Shown: piece after piece, positions 33,757-44,120 of the stretch | Position numbering within the stretch: the stretch's first letter is position 1 | Layout: the number at the start of each line of letters is the position of its first letter | Assembly (NCBI RefSeq): GCF_000230995.2 | Contig: NC_019973.1 | Span: 558,001-622,000, forward strand | Direction: 5' to 3' | Source of the DNA: Mesorhizobium australicum WSM2073 | GTDB lineage: Bacteria; Pseudomonadota; Alphaproteobacteria; Rhizobiales; Rhizobiaceae | DNA: 64,000 nucleotides | Program-made: the position numbers and the translations under genes | The notes under the pieces: model-generated | The model's input: the letters and a program-made list of their open reading frames with translations, nothing else | What the model was told of the DNA's origin: nothing | The model's database searches: none

Positions 33757-34937
33757 TGAACCAAGATACACTCGCCGACGAGGTCACAGGACGCATCACA
33801 CGGATGGCGCTTCAAATTTCTTCGGATTTGCTCTCACCTGAACAATCCGACATGAAACTCGCGTATCAAAATCTGTTGCAGGCCTTTCCTGCTGGCATGG
33901 ATGTTCAACTCTTTGCCGATAGCGCGAGTGCCGTGGATGTCAATCGTTGGGTGGCTGGCCTCAATTTGTCTTGCTGTCCCGCCGTCACCGCGCGCCCTGA
34001 TGGGGAGGTGACGAACACCCCGTCGTGGATTCGCGATGCTTTTCTCCGAGGTGAACGCAGCGGCCGACGAACTTACGTAAAATGCGTCATCAGTGCGGGC
34101 AGAGGCGACCAAGCCAATTGGATTTCAGCAATCGACGGAACTCCCGTCGTCAAAGTGCCGGACACTTACTTGGATGGTGGTGATAGCCTTGTCGGGCCGG
34201 ATTTTCGGTTAGTCGGAAAGACTGCGTTGTACCGCACAGGTAACGAAATCGGTGGATACCTTTGTAAGCCAGCAGTCGCATTGGCCCGGCTAAAGGCCCT
34301 CGACACCAGACCGCTTACTGTCGTGGGCTATTTTCCCCAAAGTATCCGCGACAAATCCAGCTGGATAAAGTTCGAGCTGCAACGCCGAATGCAAGAAAGC
34401 CGTGGCTCGGCGCCGCTGGCAGCAGGCATTCCACCCACCTTGCCTATCTCGCTCGCCATGATGCGAGCATTGATCGCCACCATCACTGATCTATTGCTGA
34501 ACCGGCTGACCCAAAGCTGGTTGCACACCGATCAGGTAGTTGCTGTGACTGGCCGCCGGGAAGCTGGAACGAAGGGCACGCTTCTGGTCGCGGAAATCAT
34601 GCCAACGGGGAACGGCGGCCAATCGGAAGGTCCAATGGCTGATTGTCTCAGGGCGCTGTCGGAATACCTGCGCGGCAGCGGGTATAAGGTCATCAACAAC
34701 CCGACACGGTATAAGAACGCACCTTTGGCTTACAACAACACCATTGTTCAGACCGGTCCCGACATTGTGTGGCTTCCGCAATTTTCCACGAATGGCGAAT
34801 TTGCCGATACTGATGCGGCAAATCGAAAAATCTGGTGCGACCTTGGCTTTGAGGTGAGGCCTGTCGACGGCTGGATGGCGTTCCACCAATCCTCTGGTGC
34901 TATCCGCTGCGCAACCAATGTGCTTGAGCGCCAATAG
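33756..34937 (+). CDS. Pentein-superfamily enzyme, agmatine/peptidyl-arginine deiminase-like
   Basis: 393 aa. The key residues of guanidine-modifying enzymes line up: 'SWIRDAFL' (Trp91-x-Arg93-Asp94, as in the WxRD of agmatine deiminase), 'YLDGGDSLVG' (139-147), 'LHTDQVVAV' with His257-x-Asp259, the pre-terminal 'LAYNNTIVQTGPDIVWLPQFS', and the C-terminal nucleophile Cys385 in 'SSGAIRCATNVLER' (compare GGxxHC in deiminases, where His is replaced here by Arg). It should act on a guanidino group, by hydrolysis or amidino transfer. Being coupled to tfuA it may modify an arginine of the same substrate. Arg in place of His before Cys is odd. Confidence 0.72.
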   Translation: MNQDTLADEVTGRITRMALQISSDLLSPEQSDMKLAYQNLLQAFPAGMDVQLFADSASAVDVNRWVAGLNLSCCPAVTARPDGEVTNTPSWIRDAFLRGERSGRRTYVKCVISAGRGDQANWISAIDGTPVVKVPDTYLDGGDSLVGPDFRLVGKTALYRTGNEIGGYLCKPAVALARLKALDTRPLTVVGYFPQSIRDKSSWIKFELQRRMQESRGSAPLAAGIPPTLPISLAMMRALIATITDLLLNRLTQSWLHTDQVVAVTGRREAGTKGTLLVAEIMPTGNGGQSEGPMADCLRALSEYLRGSGYKVINNPTRYKNAPLAYNNTIVQTGPDIVWLPQFSTNGEFADTDAANRKIWCDLGFEVRPVDGWMAFHQSSGAIRCATNVLERQ

Positions 34938-35216
34938 CAGCATCGCTCGATGACGGAGCGAACCTTGCCGCCTTCTTCGGAAGGTGCGCGAAGATATGCC
35001 AATTCCCGGCGGCCCTGACAACCCGATCAGGTTCTGCCTCCCATTCCAGCGACAACTCGTCAAACGCGCTGCTCTCAACCTGCCGGTTGCGTCGTGTAAC
35101 GGCTGTGTCACGCCAGCCGCTGCTCACTTGGCCCGTCACGTTCGCGGCCGTCATCAAGGCGCCGCTTCAAAAGGCGGCGGGCTCCCTGAGCCGGGCCGCT
35201 CGGCTTGAGGTGAACC
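34938..35216. other. Intergenic region between the YcaO operon and the giant-protein operon
   Basis: 279 bp without a supported gene. A small CCTTC/GAAGG hairpin (about 34972-34985) follows the pentein gene and may be a weak terminator. GAGGTG before ATG 35217 is the ribosome-binding site of the giant gene. A separate promoter here is possible but I cannot point to it. Confidence 0.45.
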
Positions 35217-38200
35217 ATGAGGAACAGTCTTTACCTCCCGTTGTGCGCAACCCCGGTAACTGGACACAGGTACCCCGCGCTTCCGGTGAGCCGGCGCCAG
35301 TTTCTCGGGCTTCTGGCCGCAACCCCAGCACTTCCTGGTATTTCCCGCGTTTTCGCGGCCGACAGAACCGACGACTCGCGACTGCTGCTGCGGTTCGATC
35401 TCTCGTCCGATGGGCGTGAACTCCAGGTGGTGCGCGTCGATGCCGAAAACAAAAAGCCAGTGGCCGGACTCGATGTTCTGAAAATGAATCTCGACATGTT
35501 CGGGCCGAAGGCTTGGTTCGACCTGTCGCTTCCAGATGCCGAAGGCAAGAAGAACGCGGTCTATGTTCGCGACATCACCTATGGCGATCTTGAGCATCGC
35601 AAGATCGTGCTGTTTTTCGAGAATGCCGGCGGATGGAAAATTCGCATCCTCACCGATGTCTGGCTGGACAGCGACGGAGCCTCGCTTGAATACGAGACGG
35701 AAAGCCCGGTGTTCCTCGATGACTTTCTCGCATCACGTGCCGAAGCCACCGAAACCTTATGGGCGTCGCGCGTCAGCCAGACCTTCCGGCGGATGTTCTC
35801 CGGCCGCATCGATGCCGGCAGCAGCCACGACGACGTCGTGGTCGGGCTGACCAACAGCTTTCAGTGGCACCTGCGCACGATCGGCAAGCCTTTGACAGCG
35901 TTTGCCACGCAGGTCGCCATCACGGACTTCAGTCTTGGCTGGAACTACGAGCCGAGCAAGACTGGCACAGGCGTCGAGCAAGGACCTTACTTCGCTGGTG
36001 TTGGCATGACAGCGTCGGTTCTTGATCTGCGCGCCGGCGACAAAACAGGACCGCAAGCTCGATTGCTGAATCCTGAACCAACCCTCGACAAGGGTTGGCA
36101 AGTTGAGATTCGCCGAGGTCCCTCGGCTCTTATGCCCGACACGTTTCAGACAGTGTCACGTATCGTCATCGACAAGACGGGTGCCGAATTCCTGGACAAG
36201 GGCGTGCGGATCGCGGGACCGCTTGCATTGGAGCGTGCCGTCGCCACCGAGACCGCGGTGGCCCTCCCCGGCCAGGCGCCGATTGTCCGCACGGTTTTAT
36301 CGGCCAGAAGCGTCGTTGACCCCAAGGGCGAAGGCGGGCCTGTCGAAACGCCTATCGGCACTATCCGCGTCGATGGCGCATATGACGAGGTCCTGCAATT
36401 GCAACCGGGCGAGGGGACGCCCGGTGGCGAGGTTGGGCCGGGCAAGGGCGAGGACGATTTCGGCAAGATCATGCTTGCCGCATGCGGCGACCGTGCAGGC
36501 GCACCTGGACAAACGCTCTGGATCGTAGCTGATCGCAATGGCAAAGCCGGCGAAGGAAAGACCGGCGGCGTGAAGATCGACAACCGGCAAACCCTGCGCC
36601 GGGCAGCGGTGGACCTGCATCTCCTCGAGGCTTCTGCCGCCCTGCCGGATGTCAGCCACAGCCGCCTGCTGTTCGAACGAGCCGAGCTGTGCCTTGCCTA
36701 TTCCGACGGAAATCCGCTCGGTGGACTGATTGCCGAAGCGCCAACACCCGAACGCTCCAGCTTCGTCTCGCTGAGCGGGGCGGCGGACGGGGTGCGCGTC
36801 GCCAAACTCGACCTGGCGCGCGCCACGCTGGTTGCGGCGCGCGACTACGACCAGATGCGGCTTCGCTTCCGCTTCTCCGACATGGTCCTGGCATTCTCGC
36901 CGCTACCAGCCTTCCTCCCGGTAAGCGACGATTGCGGGGTGGTTGTCGTGCCGCGCCACGAGCGCGCAGACATGCCGGAGGGGGAAGGGCGGGCGCAGCC
37001 AGAGCCGGCGCGCGTCGACACGCGCCCGGTTCTGGTTGTCGAATTTGATCCCCAGCACGTCATGGAGCGCGCAATCTTCCTGCCCGAGCCGCCACCTTTG
37101 CCCGACGTGGCCCTGGCTCCAGCGGACCAGCAAGAAACTGGCAACGCCGACGATGTGACGGGCCGTAAGACGATCCAGGACGCGAAAATTGCCAAGGAGG
37201 CAAAAGACGCGAGCAACGACCATTCATTCGTTGATTTCTGCGCGGCGTTTGCCGCCGCGGAAGAGACGAAGCTTCTTCCTGAAGCGCAGAAGATTTATAT
37301 CGGTCCAGACGGGCTGGATCCTGACGCGTTCGAAGCCGCGCGCAAGTTGCAGGCCCTATCGCTCGGCCAGACGATCGAAAAGGCTGTCAATCAACTCATC
37401 GATATCCAGGCACGAGATCAGATCGCCGCTATCCTGGCCTCGGCCGGTGCCAACGCCGCCCACACGCAGTTCAAGCGGCCGATCACAGATCTTGGCCTGC
37501 GCCTCGAACTGGAGAGCACTGTCGAATCCAGCCTGCCGCTCTACGCCCTGTTTCGGAGCTTCTACCGCGATCTGATGACCGGGGCCGCCGAGAAAGCCAA
37601 GGCGGCAGAGCCGCCGCTCCCGGGCGAGGCCGCAACGGAATACTTCCATCCAAACAACCGGGACGGCGTCGTGGGCGACGACCTGGCGCGGGCTATCCGG
37701 CGCGATAGCAATGCCCGCAAGAACTTCAAGGACTTCGCTGCCGGTCGTGACGAAATTCCCGATATTGTCGAGGCCCGCCTCTCCGGTCCGACCCGGCTTG
37801 CTTTCCGCCTCAACTGCCGGCCGGGAGCAGGCGACAACAACGACGCCAACGGCCTGGCAGCGACGCCCAAGGCGTCGCCTGCCAACCCCGGCGCGGCGGG
37901 CGTCGCCTTCGACGGCATGCCTTTCACATTTGCCGCGCTCACCGACTGGTCGCATCACGAGCCTGCGGTTACCCGTCGTGCCGAAAAGCTGTTTCGCGAA
38001 TTGCCCAGCGGCGTCGTGCCCCCGCTGGGCGAGCAGGCCGCCGACCTCGACGACCGCCACATGCTGGACTACCAGGGCCTCAGCGCCGGAGAAGACGTCA
38101 CCGGTGCTCAGCGCATGGGCGAAATTCGCGCCTCGCTCGCCACGGCGCCGAACGCCCTCGAAACGGCAATCGAAATTCCGTCGCGGCTGTTGCTGTCGAC

Positions 38201-41200
38201 CGCGCAGGATGCGGTCTGGCAGACGACGCGGCGGTTTCCCATCCCAGGACCGGATACGACTTTTGCCGATCCTCCGGCCGTGCTCGAATTCGGTGCGGAG
38301 GTTACCCAGCCAGGCGCGCCGATCGCCTCCCACAGCCGCGATCTGTGGACCGCGCGTTTGCTGATCGAGGACGTGCAGCCCGGCCTGCGCGTGGTCGGCA
38401 CGCCAGACTTTCGCCCGATGGCCCTTGAACCGGCGACGCGCGATGGCCGTGTATTGTTGCCGGGCCATTTTGCGCCTCCGCGCGGTGCCTATGCGCCATG
38501 GTTCCTGGGCAAGGAGCAGGCGACGTCCGGCGCATCATCGCCCCGTGATGCCTATGTCGCCCGGTTTGGCGACGCAGACAACCAGTGGAAGGATGTCTCC
38601 GACGACGCGTTCTGCGTGAAGGCAAAGGACTTTCAGCCACCAAGGAAGCTTCGCCTCGTCGACTGGCTGTGCCGCCGTCTTGGCATCCGCTCCGAGACTG
38701 AAAGGGACATCGAATTCTTCCGCACCTCGCTCGACGCCTACGACCGGCACGAGTTGGTGCTGTTGACATCCGCCTACGGTTTACCTGTCACCGGCAAGCG
38801 CCAGGCCATGGGCGAGGACGTGGAATTGTCCGGCACCCTGGTCGATGGCTCCGGCCAGTTCGAACCCGGAGCGGATTTTGCGCTGCTCGACGGTCGCAGC
38901 GACGAGGCGATCTATCGGCCTGTCGCCCTGAATGCCACTGAGCTGACGCTGTCGACGCTCGGTGGCTCGTTTACGCACGACACGCATTTCAATCCGCCGG
39001 CGACGGCGCTCGACATCGATGGTCTTCCCTTCTTCAACGGCATGACCATCGAGCGTTGGCAGCACGACATCGTGCTTGGCCGCGACATCCGCGCCGAGGT
39101 CGTCTACAAGGGCTATCTGTTCCCTCTTGGCCACCGGGCATCGCTGGTCAAGCTCACCGAGCGCATCTTCCTGCTGACCAAGAACCAGGGCTACAAGGCG
39201 CTGTTGCGCCAGCGCATGTTCCTGCGTGTCGGCAAGCCCGAGAAGAAATATCCCGCTGTCGGTCAACCCAATTCCGGCCGTCAGTGGTGCGCCAGCGACG
39301 TGATGATGCTCACCCGTCGCACCCCCGATATCGTCGATCCGACCACGCCGGTGGGTCCATCTCCGAAGGAGGGCGAAGTCGCTCCCAACGGCATGCTGTC
39401 GCTGGGTGATCAACCCGGCCTTGCGTTCTGGCCGAAGGTCAATCTCACGGATCAGGGCCTCATCTCTTTCCAGTTCACGCTCGATGACAAGAAGACGTCG
39501 ATGCCACTGCTGTTCCTGGACAATGTGGCTGCGACCACACCAGGAAGCGTGCGTAAGGTTGCCGAATACTACAACACCCATGCGAATGTACGCCGCGACA
39601 TGGCGTTGAACGGCCAAAAGCTGCGTTACGCGGAAGAGAAAGAGAGCGGTGACACGACGTTCGCCACCGATCGTGTGACGGTGGTTGCGCAAGGCCGGCA
39701 AGGTCCCGGCGGAACCAGCTGGGAGGGCGACAATACCCTCTACGAGACGACGGGCGTGCTGGAAGGCGCCGAGCAGCCGCCATTTTATCCGGCTGTCGAA
39801 ATCGCCGACATCCACATCGAACAGGTGGAGCGTTTCACCGGTTCCGCAACCAACGCGACCAAGGTGCGCTACGACGGACATTTTCTTGCACACGGTTTCC
39901 CGCGGGAGAAAGGCGTGAGCGCGAAAGATGCCAGTGACGTCGCCGCCACGGACAACCCGGCGGAAGTGTTTCTCGATCTCATCACATCGGTAAAGTTGGA
40001 CATGGGGGGCAGCGGCGACCGCTCCGGCGGCATCGCCCGGCCGAATTCGACGATCCAGGCTTTGTCGCGAAGCAGGGGACCGCTCGGCGCCGAGAAGCCG
40101 ACCGTCGAGACCCGTCCCGGATCTGACATTGTCTCACTGGCCAAGTACTTCAGCAGGGCGGTCCCCGTGACGCCGACGACACCCACCGCGGTCGCGCCAG
40201 CAGCAACTGGCGGCGGCTCGGCCGCGGATGGCCAGCTTGACGTGTTCAAGAACTTCTTCTCGTCCGATGCCAAGCTGCTCGGCATCGTCAAGCTGCAGGA
40301 CCTGATGTCATCCTTTGATCTGGCCGGCGCGGACCTGCCGCTGCTGAAGGAGACAATGGAATTTGGCTCGGCGCTGCAGAAGACGACATCCGATGCCCTG
40401 GCCCTGGTCCGGGTCAACGTGCTGCTGCCGTTGCGGACCGCCGTCGATGCCATCGCAACGCAGTGGGACGCACTCGACGAGCGTCTGCAGGCTGAACAGA
40501 AAAAACAGGCGAAACTCGTCGGCCAGGCCGATGTCCAGATCATCTCGATAAAGACCTATTTTCCCGAGATCGAGGATGGGCTTTCCGGCTTGCGCCGGTT
40601 GCTGGACGATGCGCTGGCGGAGAACGACCTCCTTGCCCTGCCCAAGAGACTTTCGGCCGTCTATGAGGCGGGCAAGCGGTTCGCGCGACTGCTGTCAGCG
40701 CTTGCCGCGAATGCGCCCGAGCGGATGCAGGAAGCCGTGCGCAATACGCTGCTCGGCGGCATATCGGATATTCTCGCCGCCAAGACTGCGCTCGAAACGG
40801 TACTGGCCAAGATTGAGGCGGTAGGCAACGGCGATGCGCAGGCGGCGGTTGCGGCGGTGGCGGCCGAGCTTATCGCCGCCGTCGACTTCTTTGACGACAT
40901 CATCCCACTGCCAGTGCCGGTTCCGGATCTTGTTGCGGCGGTTCGAGTCGTCGCAGATGCGACGCCAGCCGATGTCGAAGCCGTGGCGCGGGAGACCGCC
41001 AGACTGCTTCGAACCGCGGTTTCCACTGCCGGTGGTGACTTGCGCGCCGCCGTCGAGAAGGTGATCGTCGATCTGGCGACGGGCGGCACGACACCAGAGG
41101 CGGCAGCAGCGGGCCTCGCCAAGACGACGATCGGTATCGCTTCCGGCGCCGTCGACGGAGCGCTCGTCTACGTCAGGGATAATGCCAACGAGCCATACAA

Positions 41201-44120
41201 GTCCAGGCTTCTCGCCGCCGTCGGGGCTTACCGCGCCCGACTGCAGGAAATCGATGCTGCTATCCCCATGCACGATCTGAATTCGGCAAGCTTGCCTCCC
41301 GCCTTGTTGCAATTGGTAACCGAGTTGCGTCGCCTGCAGGATGGCGGCAAGTCGGTAATCTCGCTCGTTCAGGCCGTCAAGAACAATGACGTCGATGCGG
41401 CACTCGCTGCCTCCGGAACCGTTGCACGCCAACTGTTCGGCGTGGAAGTCGACCTGAGCAACCCCCTCACAAAATCGGCCGGCGAGGCTGCGAACGCATT
41501 CGACGCGCTGGCTCGGCTGCTCGGGTTCACCAGCGATACGGCGCAGCAATGGCCGACGGACGACGAGGCCGAAGCGGCTGAGATGCTCAAGCTACCGGAC
41601 ACGCTGCCCGCAACAGGCAGCGGCCTCATGAAGGTCGCCAAGGCGTGGCAAGCGGCAGGGCAGCTCACCTTGGACCTTGCTCCCGCCAGGAAGGCATTCG
41701 TCGACCACAAGGACGATCTCCCGTTGTCGCTGCAGCACGACGTGGATGGCGTGCTTTCCGATACGGAGACGTTCATCGGTGTCCTGAAAGCGCAGATCGG
41801 GGAGGCCTATCGGCACACGGTGCATCTCGGACGAGGGCTTCAGATGGTTTCGCGGTCGTTGCGAGACTTCGAAAAGCTGACGCCTGGAAGTGGCAATACG
41901 CCTGACCTGACAAGACTTCTGCAGCGACTTGAAGCTGCGCGTGGGATCATCGAGAGTGCTGTGGATGGCTTGTCCGGTGTGTTGCGGGCGGTCCGCGAGG
42001 CTCTCAACGCCTACATCATCGGCAAGCCCAACAATGTGGATGCGTTGGCTCTGGCGTTCGCGGCGAAGTTGGGCGCGAGCACCGATATTCAGAGTGCCGT
42101 CGAGACTGTCCAGGACTCACTGAAGTCCGCCCAGGCCGAGATCGCGGGCAGCCTGACGCTTGTGGCAAGCTCGGTGTTGAAGCTGCTTGGCGAAAGCTGT
42201 CTGCTCACCACGGCTGGCATTGCCTCGCTCAAACAGCTCTTCACAGACCTGCCCAGCGTGTTCGACCCCGAACGCCAGAGCGTGGTTGACGCGCTCACCG
42301 CTCTTGAAGCGGCGGTGCCGTCGGATCTGCCGGAGAATTTCGGGGTCGGCATCGATCCCCAGACCATTGCCGAATTCCTGGCCTTGACCGTGAAGAAGGA
42401 TACAACAGTCGAGGCATTCTTCTTCGGCCGCGGCGGGTCGGCCGAGTTCAATACCGTGCGGGAGAAGCTGCGGGCGGCTGAGGCAACCGCCATTTCAGCC
42501 TATCGCAGCCTGTTCGACCGGGCATCGGCACTGCCTGCGAGCTTGCGTGATGAGGCCTTTCGCCTGGTTAAGCTGGCCTTCGCGCCATTGTCCGTTGGCT
42601 ATCAGAGCATCGTCGCCGCCCGGGACAAGGTGCTGGCCGATCCCTCGATCGCCAAGGGCCTCGCTTCGGCGATGGTTCGCGAAGCGCTCCTGGTCGAGCC
42701 TGATCCGAACTTCCCGCACGATGGCGACAAATCGGATCGGCTCGGGCAGGAGGCCGGCTGGATTGCCGACGTGGCGAAGGCGACCGATTTCGGTCAGGCC
42801 GACATCCGCAAGGAGCTCGCTGTCCTGCTGGAAGGCTGGCGCACCCATAGCGCCGCGCCGCAAGTGATCGCCAACAATCTCAAGAAGCTCGTCGTCAAGG
42901 CGACCAGCGGCGACATCCTCAGCATGATCGACGTCGCTGCCCTGCGTGACGAGATCGAGGACGCGCTGGCCAATCTGGTACCGCTGCGCACCACGCTCGC
43001 CTACGACATGAACCTGGCTTCGGGTAGTGGCACGGAAAAGGGTGAAATCTTCCAACTTCTCCCCGGCAGCACCTTCAACGTCGCCGTTCGCGTCGACATC
43101 GACCTGCTTGGCCAGGATCCGGTCAAGTTCCGCGCCGATGCACGGCTCGGTGCCTTCCAGGTGAACCTGCTTGGCAGCATCTTCGATGCCGTCACGCTGA
43201 AATTCCGTGGCGCGTCGTTCCTCATCGAAGATGGTGGCAAGCCGTCCTTCGATGTCGACTACGACACTTTCGAGATCGGCGCCCAGCTCAAATTCGCCGA
43301 GAAACTGCAATCGTTCCTCAGCCCGAGCGACAGCGGCTTTTACTTGCAGCCGCTGGACAGACTACCGGGAATAGAAGCCGGTTACGGCCTCAACCTCGGC
43401 ACCATCCAGCTTGGCGGCATCTCGTTTTCCAACGTATCGCTGAACGTTGCCGCCTTGTTGCCGTTCACGGACAGCGAAGCCCAGTTCCGCGCCTCGCTGG
43501 CGCGCCGCCTGGCGCCCTTCATCATCAGCGTGCCGCCATTCGGCGGCGCCGGCTACTTCGCCATCACCGCGAACGCCAGGAGCATCGTCGGTTTCGAGGC
43601 GTCATTCGAGTTCGGCGGCAGCGCCGACTTCACGTTCGGGCCGCTCGTCGCCTACGGCCGCATCATGTGCGGTTTCTTCATCCGCACGCAGTCCCTGCCC
43701 AGTGGCCGCGTAACGGACATCTCCGGCACCTTCTTCGCCGGTGGCGCCGCCAGCATATGGATTTTCTCCTGCTACGCTTCGCTCTACGTCAAGCTTGGCA
43801 TGACGTCAGGCGGTGCCAACGATGGAGCGATGCAAGGCGAGGCGGTGTTCTCCTTCTCGTTCTCCATGGGGATCGTCGATTACGACTACAGCGTGCGGGT
43901 CTCGAACAGCCAGCCTGCCTTGGGAAGCCAACAGGCGGCGCTGGAGAGCCCGACCCGCTTTGCGAATGCCGATGGCATCGACCGCTCCATCATTACCGGC
44001 ACGATCCCCGACGACAATGGCTTTGTCACCGGCGCCAGGGCCCTGACCGTCGGCCAGGACAAGGATCCGGAAAAATACTTCAACTATTTCGATGTCGACC
44101 TTCTGGAGGATGCAGCATGA
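35217..44120 (+). CDS. Giant (2967-aa) Tat-exported protein of unknown function
   Basis: Starts at ATG 35217. A twin-arginine signal is clear: 'VSRRQFLGLLAATPALPGIS' at residues 24-43 with likely cleavage after Ala47 (RVFA-AD). Residues about 50-1650 are mixed, beta-rich sequence with no domain I recognise. Residues about 1660-2590 are long Ala/Leu-rich helices with Asp/Glu/Lys heptad-like stretches. About 2600-2967 is beta-rich and Gly/Phe-rich with alternating strands ('YGLNLGTIQLGGISFSNVSLNVAALL', 'VAYGRIMCGFF', 'FSMGIVDYDYSVRVS'), somewhat like a membrane-inserting or barrel-like end. The stop overlaps the next start as ATGA. Tat export implies folding in the cytoplasm, perhaps in complex with the next protein. 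It is not a polyketide or peptide synthase and has no RTX or Rhs repeats. Confidence 0.85.
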   Translation: MRNSLYLPLCATPVTGHRYPALPVSRRQFLGLLAATPALPGISRVFAADRTDDSRLLLRFDLSSDGRELQVVRVDAENKKPVAGLDVLKMNLDMFGPKAWFDLSLPDAEGKKNAVYVRDITYGDLEHRKIVLFFENAGGWKIRILTDVWLDSDGASLEYETESPVFLDDFLASRAEATETLWASRVSQTFRRMFSGRIDAGSSHDDVVVGLTNSFQWHLRTIGKPLTAFATQVAITDFSLGWNYEPSKTGTGVEQGPYFAGVGMTASVLDLRAGDKTGPQARLLNPEPTLDKGWQVEIRRGPSALMPDTFQTVSRIVIDKTGAEFLDKGVRIAGPLALERAVATETAVALPGQAPIVRTVLSARSVVDPKGEGGPVETPIGTIRVDGAYDEVLQLQPGEGTPGGEVGPGKGEDDFGKIMLAACGDRAGAPGQTLWIVADRNGKAGEGKTGGVKIDNRQTLRRAAVDLHLLEASAALPDVSHSRLLFERAELCLAYSDGNPLGGLIAEAPTPERSSFVSLSGAADGVRVAKLDLARATLVAARDYDQMRLRFRFSDMVLAFSPLPAFLPVSDDCGVVVVPRHERADMPEGEGRAQPEPARVDTRPVLVVEFDPQHVMERAIFLPEPPPLPDVALAPADQQETGNADDVTGRKTIQDAKIAKEAKDASNDHSFVDFCAAFAAAEETKLLPEAQKIYIGPDGLDPDAFEAARKLQALSLGQTIEKAVNQLIDIQARDQIAAILASAGANAAHTQFKRPITDLGLRLELESTVESSLPLYALFRSFYRDLMTGAAEKAKAAEPPLPGEAATEYFHPNNRDGVVGDDLARAIRRDSNARKNFKDFAAGRDEIPDIVEARLSGPTRLAFRLNCRPGAGDNNDANGLAATPKASPANPGAAGVAFDGMPFTFAALTDWSHHEPAVTRRAEKLFRELPSGVVPPLGEQAADLDDRHMLDYQGLSAGEDVTGAQRMGEIRASLATAPNALETAIEIPSRLLLSTAQDAVWQTTRRFPIPGPDTTFADPPAVLEFGAEVTQPGAPIASHSRDLWTARLLIEDVQPGLRVVGTPDFRPMALEPATRDGRVLLPGHFAPPRGAYAPWFLGKEQATSGASSPRDAYVARFGDADNQWKDVSDDAFCVKAKDFQPPRKLRLVDWLCRRLGIRSETERDIEFFRTSLDAYDRHELVLLTSAYGLPVTGKRQAMGEDVELSGTLVDGSGQFEPGADFALLDGRSDEAIYRPVALNATELTLSTLGGSFTHDTHFNPPATALDIDGLPFFNGMTIERWQHDIVLGRDIRAEVVYKGYLFPLGHRASLVKLTERIFLLTKNQGYKALLRQRMFLRVGKPEKKYPAVGQPNSGRQWCASDVMMLTRRTPDIVDPTTPVGPSPKEGEVAPNGMLSLGDQPGLAFWPKVNLTDQGLISFQFTLDDKKTSMPLLFLDNVAATTPGSVRKVAEYYNTHANVRRDMALNGQKLRYAEEKESGDTTFATDRVTVVAQGRQGPGGTSWEGDNTLYETTGVLEGAEQPPFYPAVEIADIHIEQVERFTGSATNATKVRYDGHFLAHGFPREKGVSAKDASDVAATDNPAEVFLDLITSVKLDMGGSGDRSGGIARPNSTIQALSRSRGPLGAEKPTVETRPGSDIVSLAKYFSRAVPVTPTTPTAVAPAATGGGSAADGQLDVFKNFFSSDAKLLGIVKLQDLMSSFDLAGADLPLLKETMEFGSALQKTTSDALALVRVNVLLPLRTAVDAIATQWDALDERLQAEQKKQAKLVGQADVQIISIKTYFPEIEDGLSGLRRLLDDALAENDLLALPKRLSAVYEAGKRFARLLSALAANAPERMQEAVRNTLLGGISDILAAKTALETVLAKIEAVGNGDAQAAVAAVAAELIAAVDFFDDIIPLPVPVPDLVAAVRVVADATPADVEAVARETARLLRTAVSTAGGDLRAAVEKVIVDLATGGTTPEAAAAGLAKTTIGIASGAVDGALVYVRDNANEPYKSRLLAAVGAYRARLQEIDAAIPMHDLNSASLPPALLQLVTELRRLQDGGKSVISLVQAVKNNDVDAALAASGTVARQLFGVEVDLSNPLTKSAGEAANAFDALARLLGFTSDTAQQWPTDDEAEAAEMLKLPDTLPATGSGLMKVAKAWQAAGQLTLDLAPARKAFVDHKDDLPLSLQHDVDGVLSDTETFIGVLKAQIGEAYRHTVHLGRGLQMVSRSLRDFEKLTPGSGNTPDLTRLLQRLEAARGIIESAVDGLSGVLRAVREALNAYIIGKPNNVDALALAFAAKLGASTDIQSAVETVQDSLKSAQAEIAGSLTLVASSVLKLLGESCLLTTAGIASLKQLFTDLPSVFDPERQSVVDALTALEAAVPSDLPENFGVGIDPQTIAEFLALTVKKDTTVEAFFFGRGGSAEFNTVREKLRAAEATAISAYRSLFDRASALPASLRDEAFRLVKLAFAPLSVGYQSIVAARDKVLADPSIAKGLASAMVREALLVEPDPNFPHDGDKSDRLGQEAGWIADVAKATDFGQADIRKELAVLLEGWRTHSAAPQVIANNLKKLVVKATSGDILSMIDVAALRDEIEDALANLVPLRTTLAYDMNLASGSGTEKGEIFQLLPGSTFNVAVRVDIDLLGQDPVKFRADARLGAFQVNLLGSIFDAVTLKFRGASFLIEDGGKPSFDVDYDTFEIGAQLKFAEKLQSFLSPSDSGFYLQPLDRLPGIEAGYGLNLGTIQLGGISFSNVSLNVAALLPFTDSEAQFRASLARRLAPFIISVPPFGGAGYFAITANARSIVGFEASFEFGGSADFTFGPLVAYGRIMCGFFIRTQSLPSGRVTDISGTFFAGGAASIWIFSCYASLYVKLGMTSGGANDGAMQGEAVFSFSFSMGIVDYDYSVRVSNSQPALGSQQAALESPTRFANADGIDRSIITGTIPDDNGFVTGARALTVGQDKDPEKYFNYFDVDLLEDAA

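Noticed and set aside
43667..44116. N-terminal extension of the 1835-aa protein from an earlier start
   Set aside because: The extra 150 residues are read out of frame through the end of the 2967-aa gene; the ATGA overlap at 44117 is the natural start.
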